Shown: positions 35,401-44,806 of the stretch, piece by piece | Position numbering within the stretch: the first letter of the stretch is position 1 | Layout: every line of letters starts with the position of its first letter | NCBI RefSeq assembly: GCF_033807575.1 | Contig: NC_084726.1 | Span: forward strand, 124,001-188,000 | Source: Cydia pomonella | Lineage: Eukaryota > Arthropoda > Insecta > Lepidoptera > Tortricidae | Direction: 5' to 3' | DNA: 64,000 nucleotides | Translations under genes and position numbers: made by a program | Notes under the pieces: generated by a model | What the model saw: only the letters and a program-made list of their open reading frames with translations | What the model was told of the DNA's origin: nothing | The model's database searches: none

Positions 35401-38400
35401 GACGGTGAGAGGTGTCATCGTCTACGATCTAGCTATGACTGAATCTGGCCCAGAGCCCGATTTAGACTTACTAGACCAGCAGTGTCACGTTTGATAGGTC
35501 ACTATAAAATAATAGTTTCAGAATAATAAATTGAAATTGCAATTGGGCTCCGAGTCTCAATCAAAGTTTTGCACATCAATTGTGCCATCAAATGTTTTGT
35601 CATCAAAAAAGTTTTTCCTCGTTAATTTCCTTTATCTTAACCTAAATTCTTTTACAGGAGGTGTACCAGCACCTGAGCTTTCCTGGCGGCTGCTAGCGCT
35701 GGAGCCAGCGCTAGATCACCGGCCCTACTTGCGGACCAAGCCTGCTAACTACTCACGAGGTAAAAAATATATAGTGTATGAACTGCAAATGATATTTTAT
35801 GTTTTGTAATCAAAGTTAAATGATTTCTTTCAAAATTTAAAAACTTTAAAATAAAAATTGAGAATTTAAATTGGCAACATCTATGCTTAGGAAGCGTGCA
35901 TGATCCGTACGGGTAACCATAGAAATCTTCTTTATACTTGGCATTGACGTGAAATAGCATTGTGAATTTTAAGTATCCGATTTAGGTCACTGGTAGATCT
36001 TTCAAAGCAGGTAGAACTTTCAACGCGCAGTTTCCCTATCATTTTAAAACAATTAAAATTATGTTGTTGACCTTTAGATATTTATAAATCATGCTGAGTA
36101 CAGAAATTTCCTCATTTTAGAAGTTAAATTATTATCAATAGAAGCCTAAATAGAATTTTCCGAAAAGTCATGATTTAACATAACGTATAATCACAAACTT
36201 TCTACTTAATATATCTGTCGTCTCTCCAACAGAGGGGGTAACCTGGTCTGGGGCGTCAGTGACCGCGGCACGCGAGTTACACAACGCCAGTCTCCAGTGC
36301 GAAGCCAAACAACGCAGGCCTCCCACAACGGAAGAGGCCGAAACTCCGCCCGCGATACACTCTACTAAACTAGAGATTCACGTAACTTGTAAGTAGATAG
36401 ATAGAATTGGCACACCTCAGTAAAAAGATACAAAAGAAAAGAAACAAATAATTTATAGAGGCAGACAACAGGCAACTATAACAAAAAAAAAACATTTAAC
36501 CTGGTGTATAGTCTCTAAACTTTAAAAATCCGCGACAAATAGCGTGTTTCCTTTCATTGCGTGGCTAGGGGCTACAGACGAGGCCAAAATGTCGGCGATA
36601 CACTCAGCTGACTTAGATATAGATACACGTCACTTGCGAATCTAACAAAGGGAATGGTAACTTTAACCCTGGCTTTAACTTATTAAATGTGATGGTTTGC
36701 AGCAACTGCCTTACTCGTAACCCTTAGGGTCGATGAGATCGCAATTGAAATCCTAACTAAACTTAAGCAACACATCATCTATGAGTGGAGCCTGGTCTGG
36801 GGTGGTAACTTTATAATACTGCCTTTATCTGCCGGCATTATGAACTTAATGTTGAGTTTATTTTTAATAACTTAGAAATAGTTATGCATGCCTTCGCAAA
36901 CCATTGTTCGTAACTCTCTGAATGAGGATTTTTTCTGGCAGACCCACCATCATTCGTGATCTCCCGCTGGCCTGGCTTCGGTGTGGCGTTATGGGCGGGC
37001 GGTGCTGCTGCATTACGATGTGATGTGGACGCGAATCCACCAGCAAGAGCTTGGTGGAGACGGGATGATGCTCCTCCCGATAGGTTAGTTGTGTCACAGT
37101 CAAGTTATTTGGTTGGAAGGACCAAATATACAAGAAGACCTATGACAATCGTGTATTGACAAAGGTTATCAAACAATATTTTAGATTTTAATCGGCGTTT
37201 TCTATAAGTGATTGTCACTTGGCGAGGCTCACTGTTGTACTCATATCCACCTTTAATTAAATGATTTCACTTAGTATTTTTTTATTCAAATTGATATCAT
37301 TTATATAGGCACAAGCACAAGTCCATAGAGTGTTAGTACAAAAAATATTATTTAGCTACCTAAATTATGTTAGTAACTTAGTAACTATACGATATGAAAC
37401 AAAAATACATATAACAAATTAATATTATTACTATTTTGACGATGCGTTGGGTTTATGCAATTGGTTTTAGTGGCTCATCAGTGGACAGTCTACTCAGACA
37501 AAAGCATTTAGGAGACTGTTGGTGCTCCCCTGCAATATTATTATGCTTATCGTTTTTACGTTATTTTACCGTCTTTGTTAACAAGCAAAGCAAAAAGTTT
37601 AGCATAATGTCTGTAAATTGTGGACCAATTTTTTCAATACCGATCATATCAGTTTAGTCTAAAGATTATCTTTTTTACAGCGCGCCCCCACAAGGTGGTG
37701 CTGAACGTGGTTCTTCAGCATCTCTCCGCTGGCCGGCGCTATCAGCTCAGCATGGAGGCTGGTATCGTTGCAGAGCCTCATGGCTTGACCAAGAATATTC
37801 TTCCATAGGCTACTACCTCAACGTGTTGTGTAAGTGAAAATAACTTATATTTCGCCGCCACAATCAGATTTACCAACATTAGTGATGGTCACTTATAGTT
37901 TGACTAGGAGTCTTTCAGATACTAGTATCAGATACTACTACAATAGATTGAGAGTAGTATTGCATGGCTTTAAAGTCAGATCAGGAAGACTCCTGGTACA
38001 TAGGTCCCCTGTTGGTACTCCACAAAGAAATAAAATATGTTCACTACACCTACGATTAACATTTTATTTCTGAGCCTCAGGAAAATTATTCCACTGACTA
38101 AAGTCGGAGTGTGCTCTATAAGTTTATCTGGACTATTACTGAGGTAACACCTCATCCAGCAAACTAATCATCATTAAAGTTACTGTTGTATTTGCATCGA
38201 AAGGTCGATTAAAAGTTGATTATCTGCAGCTCCGGACGAATCATCGTCAGTGTCATCGAGCGCATCTAACACTGAGGGCCAGAAACCCGAGGAAACCGAA
38301 GAGGAAGAGGTGGACCACCAGAAGGTCGACGTGCCGCTGGGAGGGAGTGTGCAGCTGCATTGTCCAAAGGGTAAGGGTTTAAAGTAATTGTGATAAAGGG

Positions 38401-41400
38401 TGACTACCTCTGTACCATCGAGCGCATCCAACACTGAGGGCCAGAAACCCGAGGAAACCGAAGAGGAAGAGGTGGGCCACCAGAAGGTCGACGTGCCGCT
38501 GGGAGGGAGTGTGCAGCTGCATTGTCCAAAGGGTAAGGGTTTAAAGTAATTGTGCTAAAGGGTGACTACCTCTGTACCATCGAGCGCACCCAACACTGAG
38601 GGCCAGAAACCCGAGGAAACCGAAGAGGAAGAGGTGGGCCACCAGAAGGTCGACGTGCCGCTGGGAGGGAGTGTGCAGCTGCATTGTCCAAAGGGTAAGG
38701 GTTTAAAGTAATTGTGCTAAAGGGTGACTACCTCTGTACCATCGAGCGCACCCAACACTGAGGGCCAGAAACCCGAGGAAACCGAAGAGGAAGAGGTGGG
38801 CCACCAGAAGGTCGACGTGCCGCTGGGAGGGAGTGGGCAGCTGCATTGTCCTATGGGTCTTAAACTATAGTTTATTTAAGTAAGTAAGTAAATATTCTTT
38901 ATTGCACCAACAATTATACATTTTACATACATGTAAAACTACAAATGAATTTTAAAGGAAAATAGAACCAGGTAACAACAGGCGTTAAGTTCTCAACGTT
39001 GAGTGTAAAGTCATTGATCTGCTATAAATGTTTTTATAGTCTTTAAGCGGTGGTGGTCGAGTGGATATGACGTCCGACTTTCAATCCGGAGGTCGTGGGT
39101 TCAAATCCTGGCTCATACCAATGAGTTTTTCGGAACTTATGTACGAAATATCATTTGATATTTACCACTAGCTTTTCGGTGAAGGAAAACATCGTGAGGA
39201 AACCTGCATACATCTGCGAAGAAATTCAAAGGTGTATGTGAAGTCCCCAATCCGCATTGGGCTAGCGTGGGGACTATAGCCCGAGCCCTCTCGCGCTTGA
39301 GAGGAGGCCTGTGCCCAGCAGTGGTACGTATATAGGCTGAATTATTTATTATTATTATAGTCTTTAAATTTGAGCTACCGGGTAAATTAATTATTTATTG
39401 TGTTTCATCAAAATTAATAATACTATTCATGTTCGTTTAATTGAACTCCATTCTCAAGAAGAAAACGTAATGAAATGCTAGAAATATTCACACACAAAAA
39501 CTTAATATGATATATGACTAGGTGTTGTTAATACTGAATTGGTATTGCAGGCAGTGTTGGTTGCTGGTGGCGTCGTGTTCTCGGCAACGCGTCCGAAGGC
39601 GCGTGGGCCCCCGCCGGGTCTCACAATGCGCACGGTGTACTCGGTAAGTTTTATTTGAATCTCCATATTTTTTTTTCGCGATGGCGAGAGCTCTTTGGTC
39701 TAATATTTATGACAATGTATGCTTAATACTAATAAATGAATATGAATGAATACACATATCTTTCTGGTCATTCCATTTCGAATCCACTGTCTGCGTTCAA
39801 AAAAATCAAATTCTGAAATTCAAAAAAATTGACTGGTCTGATTGGTGTTTACCGTCACTTGAACCTTAAAATTATTAATTGGACGATCCATAAGAGCTTT
39901 TGAGGAATATTAAGTTTAAATATGAACAATTGTAAATGAATACGGTATTTTTTCCGCTTCCTTTGCTATGAACATTTTGTTCAGTGGGCCGTCTAAATTA
40001 TCCTAAGAAGTCGTCTCCGATCCATCTCTAAAGTTTTAATTTCATTCTGGTTTTAGTTTATAGAGCCGGTTGTTTCTTCACAAAAAGGCAGAATAAAATT
40101 CAATTCAAATTAATCCCTTAATCCGCCATGCAGGGATCAAAGAAGCGTTATATCAGGAAGGAGGCGAGTACCGTTGCGTTGGAGCGCGTGGTTCGGACCT
40201 CGCGCGCTTGCAAGAGCTGAAGCGTGTCACACTGAGGGTTACTGGTAAGAAAGGATCAAGACACTAAACAGGTTAATTTTCGATCAAAAATATTCAGAAT
40301 GAACATTAAAAGTTACACAATCGAGTCTAAAAGCAAATTTTGGTCAGTATGTAGATTCAATCAGAATGCTTCCCTATTGATGAAATACAAATGACTATTT
40401 GATTGTTAAAATATCTTAGGTGCTGCGACGGCCCGTGCGGTGTCAGCAACAGCAGTAGCTGGCGGCGGCTGGAGGCTCGAGTGTGGCGCTTGCGGTCGAG
40501 CACTGCGAGTCCTGTGGTTATTGCGAGGCCGGGCTGTCCCAGCGGCGTTGACACCAGATCTACCGCAACACTGCTGGCGGACTGTACTTCACGTGACTGA
40601 TCCTGATGAGGTACTTAAAGCGTTTATACACGTTACACGTTTTTATATTCATCCTCATTATCCTGATTAATATATTTGACTTAATATATTACCACTCTCA
40701 TGCGAATATATAAAACATGCATGCCTACTACTTGTCAAACATAAACATAACCCAAACTTATTCATATCTCGTAGTGAGACAAGTACAAGACACACGAGGG
40801 CGACGTACGAGAATTTATTGAACCAGCCTCGTTGCCGCTCTTATAAGAGTAATAACTGTATAATAAATTACCTGATGAAATTAGAAAGTAAAAATGCATT
40901 TAAAATTAAGTTGACAAAATGGCTTGAAGAATAGTGTTATAGTATTACGGAGTATTTGACATAATATAATTAGGTACAAGTTTTGCTTATGAAATTAGTT
41001 TTTTAAGAATTCTTTTGTACAAGTTTGTTTATGAATTAAATTAAAAATTAAAATTAGGTATAATAAGAATAATTGTAATTGTGCCGGGCCGTGCTCGTCG
41101 ACTTCACCATCCCCTATGATGAGAATCTCTTGAAAGCCAAGAAGGACAAGTCAAGCAAGTAACTAGACTTGGCTCACGAGATAACCCCCATGTGGGAAGT
41201 TGACTCGACGATCATTGTTCCGATAAGCTGTCTCAGCGAACGGTCTCATAGCGAAGAGTCTCGACCAACACCTAGAAAAACTCTCGCTGGGTGGTTGGAT
41301 CAAGTTACATACACTATTGTATCTACTCACATATTATAAACTTCTTATGATTTATTCACTAACCCAAATTATAGCCAACATTGGGGCATCATTGCTCTTA

Positions 41401-42236
41401 CAGAATACAGACTTTATTGGTAAATATAAACACAGTACATTTTACACGTCTTGTGGCTGAACTCGCGGATATGTGGCGGCGTCGCCGAAATATCTTTATC
41501 GGTCATTTTAAACCAAACTTTTGCTTTAAAAACAACATAAAAAACTCATTTTATACTTAAAACTAATTTAAAGAAACTGTACGTCAAATGGCGGTAAATG
41601 AAAACTTTTTCACGCATGTTACGCAATCGTAGTTATTTTTAATTCAGAGACAAAATAGAGTTAGTTTGTATCAAACGATACGGAAATAGGCCCCATATTT
41701 CCGTATCGTTTGATACAAACTAACATGCGAGATTTGTTAAAATTATATGCAATTTACATTTCATGTCGAACAAAAAGGCATCTCGACTGATATTAGAATA
41801 GGGGTCGAGTCGAAATGCTTTTTTTCAGAGATGTTCGAAATTTGAATGTCATTACCAAATCGATTTTGATGTAAATGAAGCAATTACAACATTTTCACAT
41901 TTTCACTAAGAAATTTGTTGTAACAAAACAGTTTATCTTAATGTTGGCCATTATTTACGGATTTTTAAGGCATCATAGAAGGGTTATGATATGTGTGTAG
42001 ATAAATAATTTAAATCTCAACTTGTTACCTAATGACAAGATGTGAAACTTGGTTTAATCAGCCATTATTTGCAGGTGTGGTGCGTCGCCGGCGGCGCGGG
42101 CGGCGGCGCGGTGGCCGTGTTCCCCCCGCGCGCCCCCGCGCCCGCCAGGCAGACCGTCCGCGCCTTGCACGGCGCCTCTACTGCTTACCACGCCTCTCTA
42201 ACTTTACTGACGACGGCGTTAGCTTTGCTAGTTTAA
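32332..42236 (+). CDS. Multi-exon, five-Ig-domain, probably GPI-anchored cell-surface protein (5' end missing)
   Basis: Fifteen exons joined by AG acceptors and GT donors: 32332-32441, 32991-33278, 33619-33822, 34327-34425, 34612-34780, 35183-35293, 35658-35759, 36233-36388, 36942-37083, 37681-37829, 38230-38370, 39551-39643, 40134-40244, 40420-40610, 42075-42236. Junction phases agree throughout, and the joined frame is 741 codons plus TAA with no internal stop. Order: Pro/Ser-rich start, acidic repeat segment with RRKR, Pro/Ala linker, five Ig-like domains each with a Cys pair and core Trp, and a hydrophobic C-terminus without a cytoplasmic tail. Inference: an extracellular adhesion or guidance-type protein held by a GPI anchor. 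Size and layout recall insect faint sausage, but I do not recognise it firmly enough to name it. The first exon(s), with ATG and signal peptide, are not found. Confidence 0.85.
32991..33278 (+). CDS. Exon: acidic segment with PDI(G/E)N repeat and RRKR site
   Basis: Phase 0 at both ends. The exon opens with an NAS glycosylation sequon and a DPEDPE stretch. Around residues 29-52 of the exon, units of I/V/F-P-D-I-G/E-N/D recur five times. It ends with ERRKRSSG, a good proprotein convertase (furin-type) consensus. No fold is predicted by eye; probably disordered. The pentapeptide-like units have near-identical codons (ATTCCTGACATTG), suggesting replication slippage. Confidence 0.85.
33619..33822 (+). 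CDS. Exon: Pro/Ala/Gln-rich linker
   Basis: Acceptor TTGCCAG, donor CAG|GTACCA, phase 0 at both ends, 68 codons. The first half (TADTILNIRGALRDAIG) could form a short helix. The second half is PAAPAPQPQAQARQAP. Very GC-rich. A decayed second copy of its 3' half sits in the following intron. Confidence 0.85.
33895..33983 (+). pseudogene. Decayed duplicate of the Pro/Ala/Gln-rich exon
   Basis: CACCGGCGCCGCAGCCACAA and GACAGGCACCTAAAACGC, then ACTAACCCAGG, match the 3' half of the exon at 33619-33822 (CCGGCGCCGCAACCGCAAGC, GGCAGGCACCTAAAGTGC, ACCACCCAGG). A GCATGACAG segment puts a TGA in the equivalent frame, and no acceptor is preserved. It looks like a dead intronic exon duplicate. Confidence 0.65.
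34327..34780 (+). CDS. Exons 4-5: Ig-like domain 1
   Basis: Two exons (34327-34425, 34612-34780) split the domain inside the C-C' region. The first Cys is in RIPCELANV, the core Trp in LRWYRD, and the second Cys in AAVWRCEGRD, the usual D-x-(A/G)-x-(Y/W)-x-C pattern. NVT in the first strand is a possible N-glycosylation site. It ends TELLVY, a typical G strand, and hands over in phase 1. Confidence 0.85.
35183..36388 (+). CDS. Exons 6-8: Ig-like domain 2
   Basis: Exons 35183-35293, 35658-35759 and 36233-36388, all phase 1. First Cys in LEVRCVAEGG, core Trp in PELSWRLL, second Cys in ASLQCEAKQ. Glycosylation sequons NYS and NAS are present. An acidic/Pro-rich insert (TEEAETPPA) precedes the last strand KLEIHVTY. 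The layout fits C2- or I-type Ig domains of cell-adhesion proteins. Confidence 0.85.
36942..37829 (+). CDS. Exons 9-10: Ig-like domain 3
   Basis: Exons 36942-37083 and 37681-37829, joined in phase 2. It begins YPPSFVIS. First Cys in AALRCDVDANPPA, with the classic C-x-(V/A)-x-(A/G)-x-P spacing, core Trp pair in AWWRRDD, second Cys in GGWYRCRASW. It ends GYYLNVL. The most canonical Ig domain of the five. Confidence 0.9.
38230..40244 (+). CDS. Exons 11-13: acidic hinge and Ig-like domain 4
   Basis: Exons 38230-38370, 39551-39643 and 40134-40244, all phase 1. It opens with a Ser/Glu hinge (PDESSS...ETEEEEV), then GGSVQLHCPKG (first Cys), GCWWRRV (core Trp, with an extra neighbouring Cys) and GGEYRCVGARG (second Cys), ending RVTLRVTG. 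An NAS sequon lies in the middle exon. The first exon of the set is the source of the tandem array that follows. Confidence 0.85.
38254..38860 (+). repeat. 162-bp tandem array of exon 11 plus its donor and intron start, four copies
   Basis: Units start at 38254, 38416, 38578 and 38740, exactly 162 bp apart. Each carries 117 bp of exon 11, the GGTAAGGG donor and about 45 bp of intron. Copies 2-4 resemble each other more than copy 1 (GTGGGCCACC against GTGGACCACC; GCTAAAGG against GATAAAGG). Only copy 1 has the true acceptor (TATCTGCAG). Reading straight through a unit hits TAA in the intron part. Copy 4 has lost the donor (CCTATGGGTC). Inferred to be mostly non-coding pseudo-exons unless a cryptic acceptor is used. 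Confidence 0.9.
38870..39000 (-). repeat. Retroposon tail fragment
   Basis: (AAGT)n then AAATATTCTTTATTGCACCA: on the minus strand this is a TGGTGCAATAAAGAATATTT end, typical of the 3' terminus of a non-LTR element. Fragment only. Confidence 0.5.
39043..39358 (+). repeat. Full-length tRNA-derived SINE in intron 11
   Basis: A-box TGGTCGAGTGG (39054-39064), B-box GGTTCAAATCC (39098-39108), 34 bp apart, in a cloverleaf-like head. The body has GGTGAAGGAAAACATCGTGA, GAGGAAACCTGC and AAGTCCCCAATCCGCATTGG, and the 3' end is GAGGCCTGTGCCCAGCAGTG then ATATAGGCTGA with a TTATTATTATTAT tail. The tail order is shared with lepidopteran non-LTR elements, which presumably mobilise it. Confidence 0.9.
40420..42236 (+). 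CDS. Exons 14-15: Ig-like domain 5 and C-terminal GPI-type signal
   Basis: Exons 40420-40610 and 42075-42236 (phase 0 junction). First Cys in WRLECGACG, core Trp in VLWLLRG, an extra Cys in QHCWRT, second Cys in DPDE|VWCVAGG across the junction. After a Gly/Ala and Pro-rich stretch comes HGASTAYHASLTLLTTALAL plus LV and the TAA stop. A small-residue site (GAST), a short spacer and a hydrophobic end with no charged tail fit a GPI-anchor signal. A plain single-pass membrane end is less likely. Confidence 0.85.
40850..40975 (+). pseudogene. Jockey-like reverse transcriptase C-terminal relic in intron 14
   Basis: LYNKLPDEIRK in one frame, then after shifts IKLTKWLEE and YSITEYLT. This order matches the end of ORF2 in jockey-type non-LTR elements. 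Stops and at least one frameshift; only about 40 codons left. Confidence 0.5.
41090..41290 (+). pseudogene. Non-LTR retrotransposon pol C-terminal relic in intron 14
   Basis: The frame at 41090 reads DFTIPYDENLLKAKKDKSSK, a stop, LDLAHEITPMWEVDSTIIVP and, shifted, LAGWLDQV. I recognise this block as the downstream part of a non-LTR polyprotein, where a hydrophobic 'D-I-T-I-P' core precedes 'Y-L-D-L-A-H-E'. One stop and one frameshift; same strand as the host gene. Confidence 0.6.
41660..41724. repeat. Perfect 29-bp inverted repeat with 7-nt loop
   Basis: Arms 41660-41688 and 41696-41724 pair with no mismatch around the loop GGCCCCA. The left arm begins GTTAGTTTGTATCAAACGAT. Located in intron 14. 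If transcribed it would form a long hairpin RNA. Confidence 0.95.
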
Positions 42237-43035
42237 AACTAGACGATAGAATGATGGGAACGCTGCTGCCGAAAAGTGTAAGATCTAAACTAAATTTTAC
42301 TTTTCAAACCTAAGAATAAGATTGAAGACGTAATGTAAACTAGAAGATCATAGAAGGATGGTGAAGCGAATTTTCAATTTTATCCTAAGAATTGGATCGA
42401 AGATGATTATTACATGACTGAGGCTTGCGATACGGCATAATGCCGTCCATCAATGCTGTTTTAGCTAGATATATGCCCATGTAAACATCAAATTTGTAAT
42501 TTATCATCGTCCATCATGATTCATGACTATTTCAATTCGTAGAAGCGAAATTTGGAATAAGAAATTAAGATGTACTGCTGCTAGTTTTATGTATGTATAA
42601 ACTAGTAGCATTTGGAGAGACGAGACATGAATTTTAACCCCAATCGAGTCTAAGCGGTGATGAAAGACAAAAATCAGTGTAGTGAAGTGAAAGTGTAAAT
42701 AGTGAATAGAGTGCTAGACTAGAATCAAGTTTGAAAGTATCTGAATACTTAAAAGTTGGGGCAAAGATTGCAGAAAGTTTCGTAACCTAGTTTACTGATT
42801 GCATTGATCCAAGGAGCGAATTTAAAGTTGTGCCAACAGTGGAAGAAAAGTTAGACTGGGATGAACTGGAATCAGAGACATGTTAAAAGTTTCAAGCAAT
42901 ACTCAGTGAATGGAAACTAAGAATGACCTAGGATAAGACTGCGCAAATGTTGCGATTGTTGTAGACTTGAAAAGTTTATTGCACAGAGTTGATAGACAGA
43001 AGAATTGCTATAATAAAACTGCGATTTCATAACAG
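42237..43035 (+). other. Probable 3' UTR of the Ig-domain gene
   Basis: Follows the TAA stop. AT-rich, no open frame beyond about 25 codons, and the first good poly(A) signal on this strand ends it. The exact cleavage site is not visible. Confidence 0.5.
43012..43017 (+). terminator. Candidate poly(A) signal AATAAA
   Basis: AATAAA in TATAATAAAACTGCG, about 775 bp after the stop codon. Cleavage would be expected 10-30 nt downstream. Confidence 0.45.
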
Positions 43036-43809
43036 TTGACCGTTTTAACAGTAATGTTTGACAGTAAAGTGGCAACGACATCAACGCGATATTTAAAGGA
43101 AATTCACAGGGACATCGTCACGTGAACCCTGTAGCAGTAACGTTGCAACAATAATGCTGCTCTAATTGCCATTCGAATGTCACATTTACACACCGGTTTT
43201 CCTCTTGTTTACGTACATCACATGCACATTCACTCGAGGTTGAGTGGTGAATGGCTCCAACTCAAAAAGAGAGTATGTGTGCGTGGAAAATCGGCTTGCC
43301 ATAAAGTCACAGTTTAATCTTAGCGACCTCTTTCTATTTATCAACTTTGTTTAGCGTGGTCCCCGCTCCGGGGGTGTAGGTACCCTCCCGCTTGCTCTCT
43401 TTCGTGCCCGTAAGGCTTTTGACGCACATGCGTCGTTGCCCGACACGTTTCAACGCATACGTGTCGTCAATGGCACTCTGACTCTCTATATAGTAGCTGT
43501 TCGTATCTAGGGCAACGCCCACTATCGTACGGGACACGTCCCTCTAGTCTTCGTAGGATCTATATGTATTCGTTATACTTAGCTATCTCTTTACGCCGAC
43601 ATTTCGTTATTAAGGCATCCCTTCCTACTCTTTAAGCTTTCTTTAATGGGTATTTTGAGAAAACAGGAAGATAATGTGCCAAATTGTTGATATTTTAAAA
43701 TAGATTTTTCTTATAATTGATGAATGTGGAAGTTAACATAGGTATCGTAATCGGTCAGTAATGTATTGTGTAACACCAATTGAAATGAATTAGAATTTAT
43801 TGTAAGTTG

Positions 43810-44184
43810 GAGCGAGCGTTGTGCTGGTAGGCGCTCAGAAGCTTCGTGAGTCCGAATGAGGCTTTTCGGCCTCACAGTCTAAATCTGGAGGTCGATTCTG
43901 ATTCAACGATTTGTTAAGGGTTTCATCTTGTTTTGATATGACCTTAGCAAATGCTCACGCTGGTTGGTCCCCGCGCACATCATAAATTCGTGTGGTAAGT
44001 CAATTGCTCGCTTTTTATTGGTGTACGTAGAGTAGAGCAAACCGTGACAAGATCGTAATATAACAATATCAAAGCTGTAACAAATTGTTGAATCAGAATA
44101 CTCCAAACCTCTACAAAACGTATAGTATCTCTTTTCGGTCTCAAGCGGACTCACGAAGAGCGCGACTGGCTAGCACACCGCTAT
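43810..44184. mobile_element. Long-TIR MITE of the GAAGATCGCTCACGCTGAT family, fullest copy
   Basis: The left end GTGCTGGTAGGCGCTCAGAA then TTCGTGAGTCCG is matched by the inverted right end CGGACTCACGAA...GCTAGCACACC. Inside, TCTGATTCAACGATTTGTTA pairs with TAACAAATTGTTGAATCAGA. About 375 bp, entirely foldback, no coding content. Half and partial copies are elsewhere in the window. Confidence 0.8.
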
Positions 44185-44189
44185 ATATT

Positions 44190-44668
44190 TTATATAGATG
44201 TCAAATTCATAAAATTAACGTTTAAAACATTATGTATCATAGCTGAATCTAAATCATGTAAATTTCGATGTCAATTTTAGTGCCCGCGTAGCTCGGGCAG
44301 TTTTGTATGGACAAAAATTTGCTACCACCATTTTTGCAAGTAATAATACTAGTGTAAATGAAAAGGTCAAATTTTTATCGGATGTTTGATGTTGATGTAT
44401 AACGTTAGTTTTTGACAGTCTGGCGGGGCGGCTGCGACTAGTAACAATCAGCCTGCGACTGGTCGCCTTTAGTTTAGTTGTAGTGTGATGTATTTTTGTA
44501 CCGTTAAAAACCGTCAATTGAGCGATGATTTAAAATTGTATTATAAAACGATGTACAACGTTTGGTTACGTACCTGAGTGGAAAACGCAATGTTCCGTCC
44601 ATCGGAGTTCGAAGTAGATTAAGAGCTAGACCCTCTCCTGCGCATTGCGCCCTTCTTATCTGAGCTAC
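44190..44668. other. Gene-free stretch
   Basis: No gene. Minus-strand frames here and at 44504-44836 overlap the hAT-like MITE and have no domain signature. Confidence 0.35.
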
Positions 44669-44803
44669 CAGTGGCGGCGTGTCAAAAATATTCATCTGAT
44701 ATGCGGAGCTAACTTTGCTTGCCTCCATGAGTTTAAGGAAAATGGCTAGTCTGAAAATTGGGCAAGTCGGTGGGATTTGAGTTCTATGAACGCCCCGCCA
44801 CTG
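44669..44803. mobile_element. hAT-like MITE
   Basis: Left terminus CAGTGGCGGCGTGTC, right terminus GAACGCCCCGCCACTG: short terminal inverted repeats of the CAGTGGCGG type used by hAT elements. Flanking 8-mers TGAGCTAC and ATAGCGAC agree at five of eight bases, compatible with a decayed 8-bp target-site duplication. 135 bp, no transposase. Confidence 0.65.
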
Positions 44804-44806
44804 ATA

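Noticed and set aside
38416..38860. Extra coding exons from tandem copies 2-4
   Set aside because: No proper acceptor before copies 2-4. The only nearby AG (CATCGAG) would shift the frame, and reading through a unit meets TAA.
39043..39120. Possible tRNA gene
   Set aside because: A- and B-boxes are present, but the sequence continues into a SINE body with a known retroposon-type tail and lacks a paired acceptor stem.
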